A DNA stretch of 64,000 bases from assembly GCF_050003625.1 (NCBI RefSeq), contig NC_134399.1, positions 42,734,671-42,798,670 of the forward strand, read 5' to 3'. A model generated the notes under the pieces. It saw only the letters and a list, made by a program, of their open reading frames with translations. It was not told the DNA's origin and searched no databases. The first letter of the stretch is position 1; the number at the start of each line of letters is the position of its first letter. The position numbers and the translations under genes were made by a program. The stretch is from Haematobia irritans (lineage: Eukaryota > Arthropoda > Insecta > Diptera > Muscidae). Below, in pieces: positions 1-10,620 of this stretch.

Positions 1-150
1 TTGAATCAAAGTTCTCCCATTTTCTTGAAAGTTTCAGGGAACGTTGAGAGTGGCGTCTAGACAAAGGTCCGCTACTTTATTCGATATTTGAACGAGCAGA
101 GGGACCTCACCTTTGCCCGACATTTTTAAATGAAGTTAATGAAAAAACTA
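1..150. other. unassigned left edge
   Basis: No gene or repeat is recognised here. The stretch ends with the TA dinucleotide that flanks the tRNA-pair MITE. Confidence 0.5.
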
Positions 151-461
151 CACGCAAAGAAAAAAAAAACGTTTGGACAACGTGTACCGAAAACGTTTTT
201 CTTTTGTTAGAGTTTTTTGTATTGCTTCGAAAATTTTAAACTTTTATCTCCAAAAAAATTCGTTTGTTACAAAATTTTTATTCTTTCAATAAAAAAAGTT
301 ATTTTTGAAACAACAACACAGTCCATTTCGTTTATATCAAACACTGTTCTTTTCTGACTTTAGGTCTTTAATAAGACACATTTTACAGTTCAAAATTTAA
401 TATACTACAATGTAATGTTGAACATTTTTTTCGGAATCTTCCGAACATATCTGAAATATAC

Positions 462-499
<38 letters not shown>

Positions 500-501
500 T
501 T

Positions 502-573
502 GGTCGAAGCAGGGATCGAACCCACGACCCTTGGCATGCAAGTCGGACGTAGCAACCACTGCTCCACGGTGCC
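502..573 (-). tRNA. tRNA-like sequence A (pseudo-tRNA)
   Basis: The minus strand shows a box A-like TGGAGCAGTGGTTG and a box B-like GGTTCGATCCC at tRNA spacing. The presumed anticodon loop contains TTGCAT, resembling an Ala(UGC) arm. The acceptor stem pairs poorly, so this is probably not a working tRNA. A long T tract follows downstream and would stop RNA polymerase III. A near-identical unit is at 42015-42086. Confidence 0.6.
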
Positions 574-687
574 AAACTAAATGTTTGTTTCTGTTAAATA
601 AACTTTGTTTATTCGGTTCGTGGGCGCCGCAAGCTATGCTATATAAATATAACTTATATGGATATTTATCTATTGATGACCATAACA

Positions 688-759
688 GGTACATAGCTCA
701 GTGGTTAGTGTGTTGGCTTACAAAGTGCATGGTCCGCGGTTCGATTCTCCGTCCAGGCG
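688..759 (+). tRNA. tRNA-like sequence B (pseudo-tRNA)
   Basis: The sequence has a box A-like TAGCTCAGTGGTTAG and a box B-like GGTTCGATTCTCC at tRNA spacing. The loop is TTACAAA, so the identity is uncertain. Other copies lie on the minus strand at 7248-7323 and, split by a retrotransposon, at 36646-36690 plus 41883-41907. It is probably part of the element and not a host tRNA gene. Confidence 0.55.
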
Positions 760-1252
760 AAAGGTAAAAAAATTTTAAAAATTTATAAAATCGTATAATT
801 TCTTCTACATTGTTGGTATTACAGGAAAAGGTGTTAAGAAATAAAAAACCTCGTGGATGTGAGAAAGACGTGAGGGAAAATGCAATTAGCAAGAAAACAA
901 TGTTATTTTTTTTTTTGAGTTAGTCTTTATGAAATTGTTTTTACATCCTGGAAAAGAATAAACGTTTATCACAAAAACTATATACTTTTCTTCCAAATAC
1001 ACTTTTTTACAGCGAAAAGCAAATGAGAAACGAACTTTGTTTGTCTAAAATTTCGTTTGGGAGGAAAGAATTATTTTTTGCGTGTATATCCAATTTACAG
1101 AAACATTACAGAGGACGTAGGGGAGGTTGTGATATTAATATGGGATACCTGATTTTTGGATATCTTGACAGGCACCTTGCCGACTTTTTGAAAAGTGAAT
1201 AAAAGTTTGTTTGATTTTCTTTAAATTATTCAGTTCATTCCACTATATAAAG

Positions 1253-2167
1253 GGTGGTTAAATTTTCAAGGGCCGATGTTGATTTTGAATAAAACACAAA
1301 CTTTTTAGGAAATTATTGTAATTTTATTTTATTATGATATATTGGTATTACTCAATTATGTATGGAACAAAATATCGGTCAAATGGGCGCCGAGACCTCG
1401 GTGGCACACCTTCATCCGATGGTCCAAATTTTCGATGACGCTGAGGCATAATGGAGATTCTATGCCGTTAATGTGCCGAATTATCTCATCCTTTAGCTCT
1501 TGAATTGTTGCTGGCTTATCGACGTACACCCTTTCTTTCAAATAACCCCAAAGAAAAAAGTCCAACGGTGTCAAATCACATGATTTTGGCGGCCAATTGA
1601 CATCGCCATTTCGTGAGATAACACGGCCATTGAATTTGTTGCGCAAAAGAGCCATTGTTTCGTTAGCTGTGTGGCTAGTGGCACCGTCCTGCTCAAACCA
1701 CATATCGTCCACATCCATATCTTCCAATTCGGGCCATAAAAAGTTCGTTATCATCTCACTATAGCGAACACCATTCACAGTAACTGCCTGACCGGCCTCA
1801 TTTTGGAAAAAATACGGCCCGATGATGCCGCCAGCCCATAAACCGCACCAAACAGTCACTCTTTGTGGGTGCATTGGTTTTTCGACAATCACTCTTGGAT
1901 TCTCATTCGCCCAAATGCGGCAATTCTGTTTATTGACGAATACACTGAGGTGAAAATGTGCCTCATCACTGAAGATGATTTTCTTCGAAAATTGATCGTC
2001 CACTGTTGTCATTTCTTGGAACCATTTAACACGTCGTTGGATTGTGTATCTCTCCATGGTTCAAATTGAGTAAGTCTGAAATAGAGAAATGTCAAATAAA
2101 GTTCGGAAAAAAACTTGGCGTTTAGGTGTGGTTCACATTCAACATCGGCCCTTACAATTTAACCACC
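1253..2167 (-). mobile_element. internally deleted Tc1/mariner-superfamily element
   Basis: The left TIR (1253-1282, starting GGTGGTTAAATTTTCAAGGG) and the right TIR (2139-2167, reverse complement starting GGTGGTTAAATTGTAAGGG) match almost completely over about 29 bp. TA dinucleotides lie just outside. The 915-bp element encloses a minus-strand DDE transposase frame that lacks the N-terminal DNA-binding region. Only about 80 bp separate the start of this frame from the right TIR, so the copy has lost the 5' part of the gene. Confidence 0.85.
1356..2057 (-). pseudogene. Tc1/mariner DDE transposase, catalytic part only (233 aa)
   Basis: This is the catalytic (DDE_3-type) half of a cut-and-paste transposase, which in an intact protein would cut the element ends and join them to a TA target. 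The likely triad is D31 (in FSDEAHF), D124 (in FEQDGATSHT) and D161 (in CDLTPLDFFLWG), with 36 residues between the last two. TSHTA and the WG motif after the third D are typical of the superfamily. The frame is open from an ATG at 2057 to the stop at 1356, but family proteins are usually about 330-350 residues with paired N-terminal helix-turn-helix domains, which are missing here. It lies entirely between matching TIRs. It probably cannot bind its own ends and is best treated as a truncated gene. Confidence 0.8.
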
Positions 2168-2598
2168 ATTTATTACACAAATGTGAACTTTATTAAACTG
2201 ACCTAACCAAATTTGAAGGAATTGTCTAGTTTGAATTTCGAATTTTACATTACATTACATTGCGTTTAGAAGTGAATTTCGTCCAGTGTAATTCCTTGTT
2301 TCGTTCCTTCGACATCAATGCCAAATTCATTCAAATAAAGACAAAATCTTATAAAATGGATTTGGATTTTTCATCTTGTACAAATTTTAATTGAATTTAG
2401 TTATGCTAGGAATTTGAATCATATTCTCGAAATTTCGTTTCAATTTCTATTTCGTTTCAATTTCTATTCTAAATATATTTAGTTATGTTTAATTTTAATT
2501 TATATTAGATCTGATGTTTTTTGATTTGCCAAGCACAATCTCGATATTTAAATGAAATATTTGAAGCGATTTATCATATGCAATTCCCTGCTTGTGTA
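2168..2598. other. AT-rich intergenic stretch
   Basis: Simple AT-rich sequence with a short TTACA repeat near 2248-2262. No coding potential is recognised. Confidence 0.5.
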
Positions 2599-3244
2599 CA
2601 CTAAAAAATATTGACCTAATATGGAAGATTATGCAACTTAAATTTTAGGACTCAAAATTTACGCAATGCTAGGGATAAAATTCTTTAAAACAATGACATT
2701 TTAATTAAAAGAAATTTTATAATCCTTGCTTCAAAAATTATTTTCATTAAATTTAGGACACAAATCTTGAAATTTTGCGTCTCTCTGCTGATCTTTGAAA
2801 TAAAGCAAATTTTCCTTAAAATAAAGAAAAACATTTTTAATTTAAAGAAATCGTCTTTAACTCAACTGACATATTGAATTTTTAAATTTAAAATAAAAAC
2901 GCTTCAAATATAGGCTGACTTATTTTAAGGATTTGCATCTTTGTTTTAAAGTTTTTTGTTAGCATTAAGAAAACTGTGTTTACTTTGAAGTACCTGGCAT
3001 AATTTGGATTTTGAAATTGGAATTTGTTTGTACATAAATACCTTTATTAATATATCGCAAAAAGAAAATAAAATTTCTATGAATGAGATCTGTATCCAAT
3101 TTTAATTTTATTGATCCTTAAAGCCAGGGAGGTCCGTAAAAAATGTCTTTATTTTAAAGAATCCGCACCTTTTGCTCGGAATCAATACCAAAATCCTTAA
3201 GGGAAGGTCAAAATCTTTGGATACAAGTAAACTTTTTTTTAGTG
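2599..3244. mobile_element. MITE family M2, copy 1
   Basis: The 646-bp element starts CACTAAAAAATATTGACC and ends TTTTTTTAGTG, with TA on both sides (2597-2598 and 3245-3246). Other copies are at 12498-13027, 15735-16400, 44840-45710 (reverse) and 46732-56064 (reverse, split). The internal sequence is AT-rich and non-coding; the small frame over its right end is not a gene. Confidence 0.75.
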
Positions 3245-3246
3245 TA

Positions 3247-4728
3247 GGGTGGGCTATTTCATATGCTACAATAGACACAATTCTGTTGACCCTAATAATT
3301 TCATATTACACTTTTCCCATAAGGTCTCTTTGGAAGTTTGAAAACTATCTATGTTTATGTGTCGTGATTATTTGCATCCGTATTTATTTTGAACATTATA
3401 AAGGGATCATAACCCTTAAACTGTAAACGGCAGACAGATTCAAACAATCGTTGAAGGAAACAAGGGATACTTTTCAATTGAACCCCATGGAATGGAAATG
3501 TCTGCCTTTAACTGTGAGCTGTAGTATTTAAACAATTGAAATGACTAAAGACCAGGAGAACAATCACATCAGAAAATTTATTTCCGTTTTAAAGCGAATC
3601 AGCATAACAAATCTTTGCTTTATTACTTAGAAGAAATAAGCAGGCTTTAAATGTTTTGTCAATTAGTGAATATACATGAGGGATATAATAATTTATATAA
3701 GACAGGAAATTTGCAAGTAATTATTGCTGTAATTCTGTTGTTAAGTCGATGTATTAGTTATGCAAGAATTAAAACAAGCATATAGATGGAACGATGGGAC
3801 GAGCAATTGAAACTTAAATAAATTACTTAAAATTCAATAAAAATATTTTATTCATTTATTATTTATTACAAATTTCAAAACTATAATAAACATTAAAGAC
3901 TATCGACTTTAAATAAAAATAAGGTAAACTAATGTAATAAAATTAAATAAATATTTCTTAAATAAAATATTTCTTACATTGCAATATATTTCAATATATA
4001 TACAATTTTTTTTACACGTGCTTTACAATTTCATTAAAAGTTCATATTGAACAAGGGGCGTCATGTTTTTAAAATACTAATGCGTAATTTGTTTAGCATA
4101 GAAAATGTTTTTCTCTGGTGCAAGATTTTTTTTCTACTTGCCCAAATGCCGATAAACTTCTGAGTGCAAGAATTTTATCCTTAGAGTTTGCTGATTCGAC
4201 TTTAAAATTGATATCTGAACATAAAAGAAAATATTTTGAGCGGCAGTCAACTCGTCCCCAAAAATCTGAAACAAATACTAAATATATTTGAAATCTTTCT
4301 TAGGTTTGATGATTTTTGTAACTTGGCTATGATGATACTGTAGGCATTTATTATAAATAGATTTTAAATACAAACAAGCCAAGGGAATTATTTTACAATT
4401 TATGAAGGGGAAAAAAATAAAATGCATTCTTAGGTCGAAAATCTTTGTCTCATTTAATATCATAATTTATTATGGCTTTAAATTCTTTAAAACCATAATA
4501 AAACAGTCGAAAACGACTGTTTTTCATATGTTTCGGTATAAAAATTATATAGATATGCTTATGTTCTCCATCCAAAAATATTATTTTGCTCTAGGAAGTA
4601 ATCATACTCTTTATCTGTGCGTGCTTGGTATTTTAGAAAAGTTCTGAAGTGGAATACAATTTGGACCTGGAGTCCGCAAACTGTGCGTCGAAATATTTCA
4701 TAATAACTACCCAGCCTCGCCTCTGTAG
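3247..4728. other. AT-rich non-coding stretch
   Basis: About 1.5 kb with only short unrelated frames and no recognised protein or RNA. Nothing specific is supported. Confidence 0.5.
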
Positions 4729-4730
4729 CA

Positions 4731-4998
4731 CACACAAAAATTTTTTTTCTGAATCAATCACGAAATTAATTGATCGAATTAATTTTTTAATTGAAATGTC
4801 TTCAATCACCGAAATGATAGTATAAATTAAAAAGTTAATTGACAGTCAATTAAAAAATTAATTGATACTAGTAATTTGTGTGATTGATTTTTATTTTAAT
4901 TAAAAAATTTGTTGACTCAATTAAATTTTTAATTGAATATTTTTTAAAACTCAATTAAGATTTTAATTGGAAAAATTTTCGTGAAATTTTTTTCTGTG
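4731..4998. mobile_element. short AT-rich palindromic MITE, family M3
   Basis: The ends are CACACAAAAATTTT and AAATTTTTTTCTGTG (inverted), flanked by CA. The interior is many AATTAATTGATT-like near-palindromes. Related copies are at about 56838-57135 and 62690-63056. Confidence 0.6.
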
Positions 4999-5000
4999 CA

Positions 5001-5229
5001 TATACTCCCAAACATATTCTGCTTCAAGCAATATATTTTCAAAATTTGTTCACACAAAAAACTGTTTGTGCAAACATGTTATGTTTCATCCTAAGCATAT
5101 CTTTGTTTAAGGCCCCAAACAGTTAGTTCGAGTTTTAAACATTAGTTTATTTGCAGCAAAATGTCTTAAATATAATGGTGTCTGATACATATGTTTGTAA
5201 TATATGTGAATTTACACCCCAAATATTTA
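5001..5229. other. AT-rich spacer
   Basis: Contains ACATATTTTG-like words similar to those in the 6932-8079 element. No gene is seen. Confidence 0.4.
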
Positions 5230-6337
5230 CACGCAGAGAAGAAACATGAATGTCACAATCATATTCGAAGAGCAAAATAATATGATAGGAGCTATTTTTG
5301 CGGCGACCATGTAACATTTTCACCTGCAACCATGTTGGCTCAGAGAACATGGTTCAAAGAAAAACAAAATTGTCCTCATCTAAAATGTTATTGTATTGAT
5401 AAAAAGAATTTTGTTTGAATCAAAATACAATGGTCACGATCTAAAATGTTATGGTATTCGTCAAAAATGTTTTTCTTCCAGTTAAAAGAACATGGTCACA
5501 ACCTAAAATGTTTTAATCTTTATGAAAAAACTTTTTTCGTCGTCGAAAAAAGGACGCCACTTTATTTATTTGTTTTTATTTATTTATAAACTAATTCATT
5601 TTTTATTTGTATTTTTAATGTCGTGCAAGCAAACATCACATATTTTTACATACTCTATTTTGGTTCAATTTCAACAACATGTAATCATTCCATATTTACT
5701 TTGTGCCCATCAAATGTACCAACGCAGACATCATGTAACTGCAAATAAAACTAAATTATACCATATATCAAAATGCAGAAGAAAAAACAGGTACATTTTT
5801 CAATTACACTTTCTTTTTTTTGTGTTCACATAAAACCACGTGCCATTTCTGAATAAATAAATTAACACAAAACACAGTAATTCCGTATTCTCCGTCCATT
5901 CCAAATAATAATCAACACACGACTGACACGCAAAATGAAAATCGTGTGTACCTACTCAATGTTTTTATAAAATTCTTTTCGCTGCGAAAAAATTAAAAAA
6001 TTAAATGGTCACGAAAACAATGTACATGGTCTTTATGGCCATGTAATAGTTCTAGACATGTCTATACGCAACCTATAAAAATACTTTTTTCCCTGCAAAA
6101 AGTAAAAAAAATTAATGGTCACGTACATGTAATGGTCTCAAATTCTACCATTTAAATAATAGAACATGTTTGCAGCATTTGAGAACCATTTAAATGCTTA
6201 TTACCAACATACATTTTTCTCTGCTCGAAAATTATTTTTACAAAGACAAAATACATGGTTTTCGCAACAATTACATACTCTAGATAAGCATTAAATGGAA
6301 GCGGCAATCATGTTCAAACATGTTTTTTCTGTGCGTG
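5230..6337. mobile_element. MITE with CACGCAGAG / CACGCACAG termini
   Basis: The left end CACGCAGAGAAGAAACATG and the right end (reverse complement CACGCACAGAAAAAACATG) match at 17 of 19 positions. Both are flanked by TA (5228-5229, 6338-6339). The interior repeats ACATGGTCAC- and AAAATGTT-like words and is non-coding. The CACGCA start recalls the tRNA-pair MITE, so the two may use related transposases (inference). Confidence 0.75.
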
Positions 6338-6931
6338 TATATAGAAAATATGTAAGTCGATAAGCAATCGTGAACGTGTACTCATCAACCTAGGTTAGGT
6401 TAGGTTGCAGCCCGATGTATCAGGCTCACTTAGACTATTCAGTCTATTGTGATACCACTTTGGTGAACTCATCAACCTATATTTTTATTTGCTGTAATTG
6501 AACTTTATCTTGTTATCCTTTTTCTCTTAATAATTTAATGTATGTTTGCATCCAAAGATATTATATTTAAGTAAATGTAATGTTCCAATCATACACAGAG
6601 AAAATTTCCGTAGTTAAAATAACGATAAATTTAACTTATCTTTATTGGAAAAAAATTATTTGCTTGTAGTTAAATTTTATTAGTTTTATCGAAATTTTTC
6701 ACAGCTTAATGAAATCTTACTTTTTTTAAGTATGTCTCAAAAATTTTATGAACTTAACGTGAGTATAAAGTTCACTGACCGTACACATACGTTCAATATG
6801 AACTAAAGCATGAGAAGATTTTGGTACGATTCCCAAAAATAGTAAGAGTGAACTACTTACTGTATGGTTAAAATGGTCATGATTTGGCGCCAATGATTGT
6901 CATCTTTACTTTTAGTTAATTTTTTCTTCTA
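6338..6931. other. spacer with a micro-insertion and part of an older repeat
   Basis: Apart from the tail insertion at 6393-6466, sequence from about 6595 on looks like the left part of an AT-rich MITE that resumes after 8081. The empty site between the two halves reads CTTCTATGAG. No gene is seen. Confidence 0.4.
6393..6466 (-). mobile_element. 74-bp tail-only copy of the LOA-like non-LTR element
   Basis: The minus-strand sequence matches the last part of the LOA-like 3' UTR, ending in CCTAACCTAACC. It is bounded by a perfect 13-bp target duplication, ACTCATCAACCTA (6380-6392 and 6467-6479), the mark of a target-primed retroposition event truncated to its last 74 bases. Confidence 0.85.
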
Positions 6932-8079
6932 CACCCTCAAAAAAAATCGCTTCTCTAACATATGTTCCAAACATATTTTGCAGGAAGCACATATATTATT
7001 GAATATTGCCGAAACATTATTATATTTGTTTTACGTGAACATATTATATGTTTGGAAGCATTTTGAGCCCAAAAATATTATATGCTTGGAAGAATTTTCT
7101 CCCCAAGAAGATTGTGCTCATTCACTCACATAATTTTCACTTCCACGAAATTTTTTGTTCGAAATTTTTACTTCTCGGCACCTTTTTCTGTAATACAAAT
7201 AATGTTGAAGAAATTATTCTTTTTTATATATTTTTTTTTAATTTTACCTTTCGCCTGGACGGAGAATCGAACCGGGAACCATGCAATTTGTAAGCCAACA
7301 CACTACCACTGGGCTACTTAGCTGTTATAGTCACCAATAGACAATTATCGTTATACGTTACATTTATATAGCATAGCTTGCAGCGCCCACGAGCCCATGC
7401 AAACATAACATTATTTAACAGAAACATACATTTGTTGGCCACGTGGAGCAGTGGTTAGCATACGTTCCGATTTCTTTCAACGAACCAAGAAAAAAATTGT
7501 GCCCATAATGCCAAACTGATAAACAAAACACATGTCCACATATAGATAATATGCTGCTCAAGAGGCGAAAACATGCTGTTTTTTTTCAAATGTCTATTCT
7601 CTTGGTTCCGAATGTCTATTCTCTTTACTCCGAATACTCATTCTAATATTCAAATTAAATAATATTTAGACTTAAGCATATCAAATTTTTGGCCTTATCA
7701 TAAAACAGTATTCCGAAACAACATATAAGCGGTTTTACAGAAATTGCTTTCTTTTCATTCTCTCGCTGTGTTATGTTGATATCTTTCGTCAACCCTCCCG
7801 GTTTCCATCTGTCGCTCTCTGAATAAAATATCACAACATATATATGTTTACTCGAAATTTGTAAATTTATATATGTTTACATTCACACATATTATTTTTA
7901 TGAGACATTCATTCCCCAAACATAATATATTCTAACATATTAACATATGTGTCCCAAACATTTAGTGTTAGTTTAGGAACATTACATGTTTGCACTTAAA
8001 TATATTGTGTTTAAAATTTGTGCCCGAAACACATTTTGTTTATAACGGAACATATGAAAAACATATTTTTCTAACAGTG
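6932..8079. mobile_element. diverged MITE enclosing tRNA-like sequences
   Basis: The ends CACCCTCAAAAAAAATCG and (inverted) CACTGTTAGAAAAATATG lie between TA dinucleotides (6930-6931, 8080-8081). The element contains a minus-strand copy of tRNA-like B (7248-7323) and a box A-like remnant of tRNA-like A on the plus strand (about 7440-7465), in the same divergent order as in the tRNA-pair MITE. Many ACATATGTTTC-like words fill the rest. The frames here are not credible genes. Confidence 0.6.
7248..7323 (-). tRNA. tRNA-like sequence B, diverged copy
   Basis: The minus strand carries a GGTTCGATTCTCC box B and a degenerate box A (CCCAGTGGTAGTG). It is homologous to 688-759, with changes that make a working tRNA unlikely. 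Confidence 0.5.
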
Positions 8080-8081
8080 TA

Positions 8082-9660
8082 TGAGATGATGTAATTTCAT
8101 GAACTGCACTTAAAAAGTACAACAGGGCATTAAAATTTCCTGCTTTTAACAATGCTTTGTGGAAATCTCAAAATGTGGAGTAAAATTTAGTTCAATATTC
8201 GTGCGAGGTAGTTCATTCTTCCTTTAAAAAGAGTTCACTTTTTTTCGGTATTATATGTTCTAACATATGTGTTCCAAACATGTTATACTAGTTTATGAAC
8301 ATTATATGCTTGCACATAAAAATAATGTGTTAAAAATGTGAGTTTCAAACATATAATATTTACACAGAAACAGTCTTTTTCGCCTGTGCATTGAGATTTT
8401 TACGCCTTTCCGTCATATCGTATCTTTGTTTCAAGAGCTCATATGATATTGCTGGGTAAATATGTATGTCATCACATTCACATACGGTTAAAGGTTTGGA
8501 GTTAATCATATATACATTGACTTTTCCAGCAACGCATTTGAGATTGAACTTACGAGTATGGATATATTGCAATGTAAACAAGTGACAGCTTTTTACATAG
8601 AGCTTGCATCTTTCGTAAAACTCTCAAAAAATGTTTCATGAATATCGCTTTTCTATATATCCGTTAAAATTATTCATCGCTAATGCATTTCTAGTATCAA
8701 TCAAACTACCCAAAGTGCTTAAATTCCCTTATGATTTAATTTTAATATCCTAGTGCAGATAAGTAATGAGAATTTCCAATTGAGATAGTATCATAGTTTC
8801 TTGTTATTTACAGTGCCTATTTCTATTTAAATTTAAATATGAATACCTACTTTTTTCAAATCCAATATTCTTCTAATGCTTACCTCTTTATTATAGATAT
8901 TATAAATAAATAATTTGTATATATATATGCCAAAATCTAAAATTTTGTACATTTAACTAGTATTCAATATCCGAAAAAAAAAACTAAACCATAAAAGAAA
9001 CACTAAAAAGCCAATAAATAACTTTAATTAAAAATGTGTATATACGTACTAGAAAAAATATATATATAACATCCATATAGATGGTTATTGATAGGTTTAT
9101 ATATTGACATATAAAACATATTACATACATACGATACAAATTTACTATAAACTCAAAGAGAATAATTGTTATGGCATTAAGTTTTATTAAATCTTAAAGA
9201 AGTTGTATATGTGATGTGAGAGACACATGGATACGCACACACACACACAAACACAGGCATGTATCCTGCTTACATCGACTACAACAAATCTTCAAATATG
9301 CATACGGTTGTTAATATTTTTAAAATATTGAAATAGGATGTGCAAACAAAACTCATGACTACAATTTTCAATATGTTTTATAATTTAGTTTTTAATAGCA
9401 TTCGGCAGTAAAATTTCAATAATCACAGAACTACATTGAAAACCATACTAACTCAATTTTTTGGTCAAAGTATTTTTATTTTGAAGATGACGCATCTTTG
9501 GCAATGAATCGATATCCAAATCCTTAAGCATTGATCTCAAGTCTTTGAATCTAATTAAACTTCTTTTTTAGTGTAGCGCGTGCTTGAGGGTTCTGGATTT
9601 CTCGATATCGCCTCTAAACTTTTCAGCGCCTTGGAAAATAAAGTAGTCACTCACAGAGTA
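8082..9660. other. non-coding stretch with simple repeats
   Basis: AT-rich, with a short CA microsatellite near 9236-9256. The 73-residue minus-strand frame at 8360-8581 has no recognisable homology. No gene is supported. Confidence 0.45.
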
Positions 9661-9788
9661 CACTGAAAAAACGCATGCTCGGTTCCAAAGATTTTGTTTC
9701 TACACGAATGATTTTGGTATTGAGTCCTTGAGTCTAAAGGAGTGGAGAATTGAAGTAAAGATACTTTAAAGACACAGTTTACTTTTAA

Positions 9789-10305
9789 CCCTTTCACTAC
9801 CGATGTCCACTTAGAAGGACATTCGAAAAAGACACCAAATTCTATTTTACCACTTAGTTTCGATTTATTTCTCGATGTTATTTTAAAGTAGAGACTTTAA
9901 TCTAAATAAGCTAGAAATATTTTCCATATTGGTGAGCTCTAAAATAAATTTTTATAAACTTCTTTAGCAATAAACGAAAAATACGAAAATTTGAGACAAT
10001 TTTTCTACTCTATGTTTCTAGTAAATGGACATTCATACAAAAATTATAGCTGCTACTTTTTCGGATTCTTTTTTGTATTATTTCTCACACTTTGAAAGAT
10101 ATTATAGGCCAAAAAGCGCTTATTTTCGTAAGGCCATTTGGTCACAATTCAAGAATCAAGTTTTCAGAACAAGCTCATAGAGCTCTTGAAGTAATTGAGG
10201 TATGTTTTCAAAATGACAATTTTTATTCTACATGCTGTCAATACAAGTAAAAAAAGAAGAAAATTTAAAGTTTTTAACATTTGGTTTATTTCGGTAGTGA
10301 AAGGG
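9789..10305. mobile_element. piggyBac-like MITE
   Basis: The 517-bp element has perfect 15-bp terminal inverted repeats CCCTTTCACTACCGA and a TTAA target duplication (9785-9788 and 10306-10309), both hallmarks of the piggyBac superfamily. It has no transposase and is non-autonomous. Confidence 0.88.
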
Positions 10306-10620
10306 TTAAATTTGATAATTCAATTTATTTGTTTTTATACCCTCCATCATAGGATGGGGGTATATTAACTTTGTCATTCCGTTTGTAACACATCGAAATA
10401 TCGCTCTAAGACCCTATAAAGTATATATATTCTGGGTCGTGGTGAAATTCTGAGTCGATCTAAGCATGTCCGTCCGTCCGTCTGTTGAAATCACGCTAAC
10501 GTCCGAACGAAACAAGCTATCGACTTGAAACTTGGCACAAGTAGTTGTTATCGATGTAGGTCGAATGGTATTGAAAATGGGCCATATCGGTCCACTTTTA
10601 CGTATAGCCCCCATATAAGG

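Larger units (their letters stand above)
151..1084. mobile_element. TIR element (MITE) carrying two divergent tRNA-like sequences, copy 1
   Basis: The 934-bp element begins CACGCAAAG and ends TTTTTTGCGTG, and both ends are flanked by TA (149-150 and 1085-1086). This fits a TA-inserting TIR DNA element. It contains a tRNA-like sequence on the minus strand (502-573) and another on the plus strand (about 688-759), transcribed away from each other. A second copy in the opposite orientation at 36310-42445 has the same ends and the same TA flanks, and its insertion site can be checked against an uninterrupted sister repeat at 36060-36090. There is no transposase, so the element would be non-autonomous. 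The long A run at 463-497 is a poly-T tract for the minus-strand tRNA-like unit. Confidence 0.8.

Noticed and set aside
502..573. Functional host tRNA-Ala gene
   Set aside because: Box A and B are present, but the acceptor arm pairs poorly and the unit lies inside a mobile element copied elsewhere.
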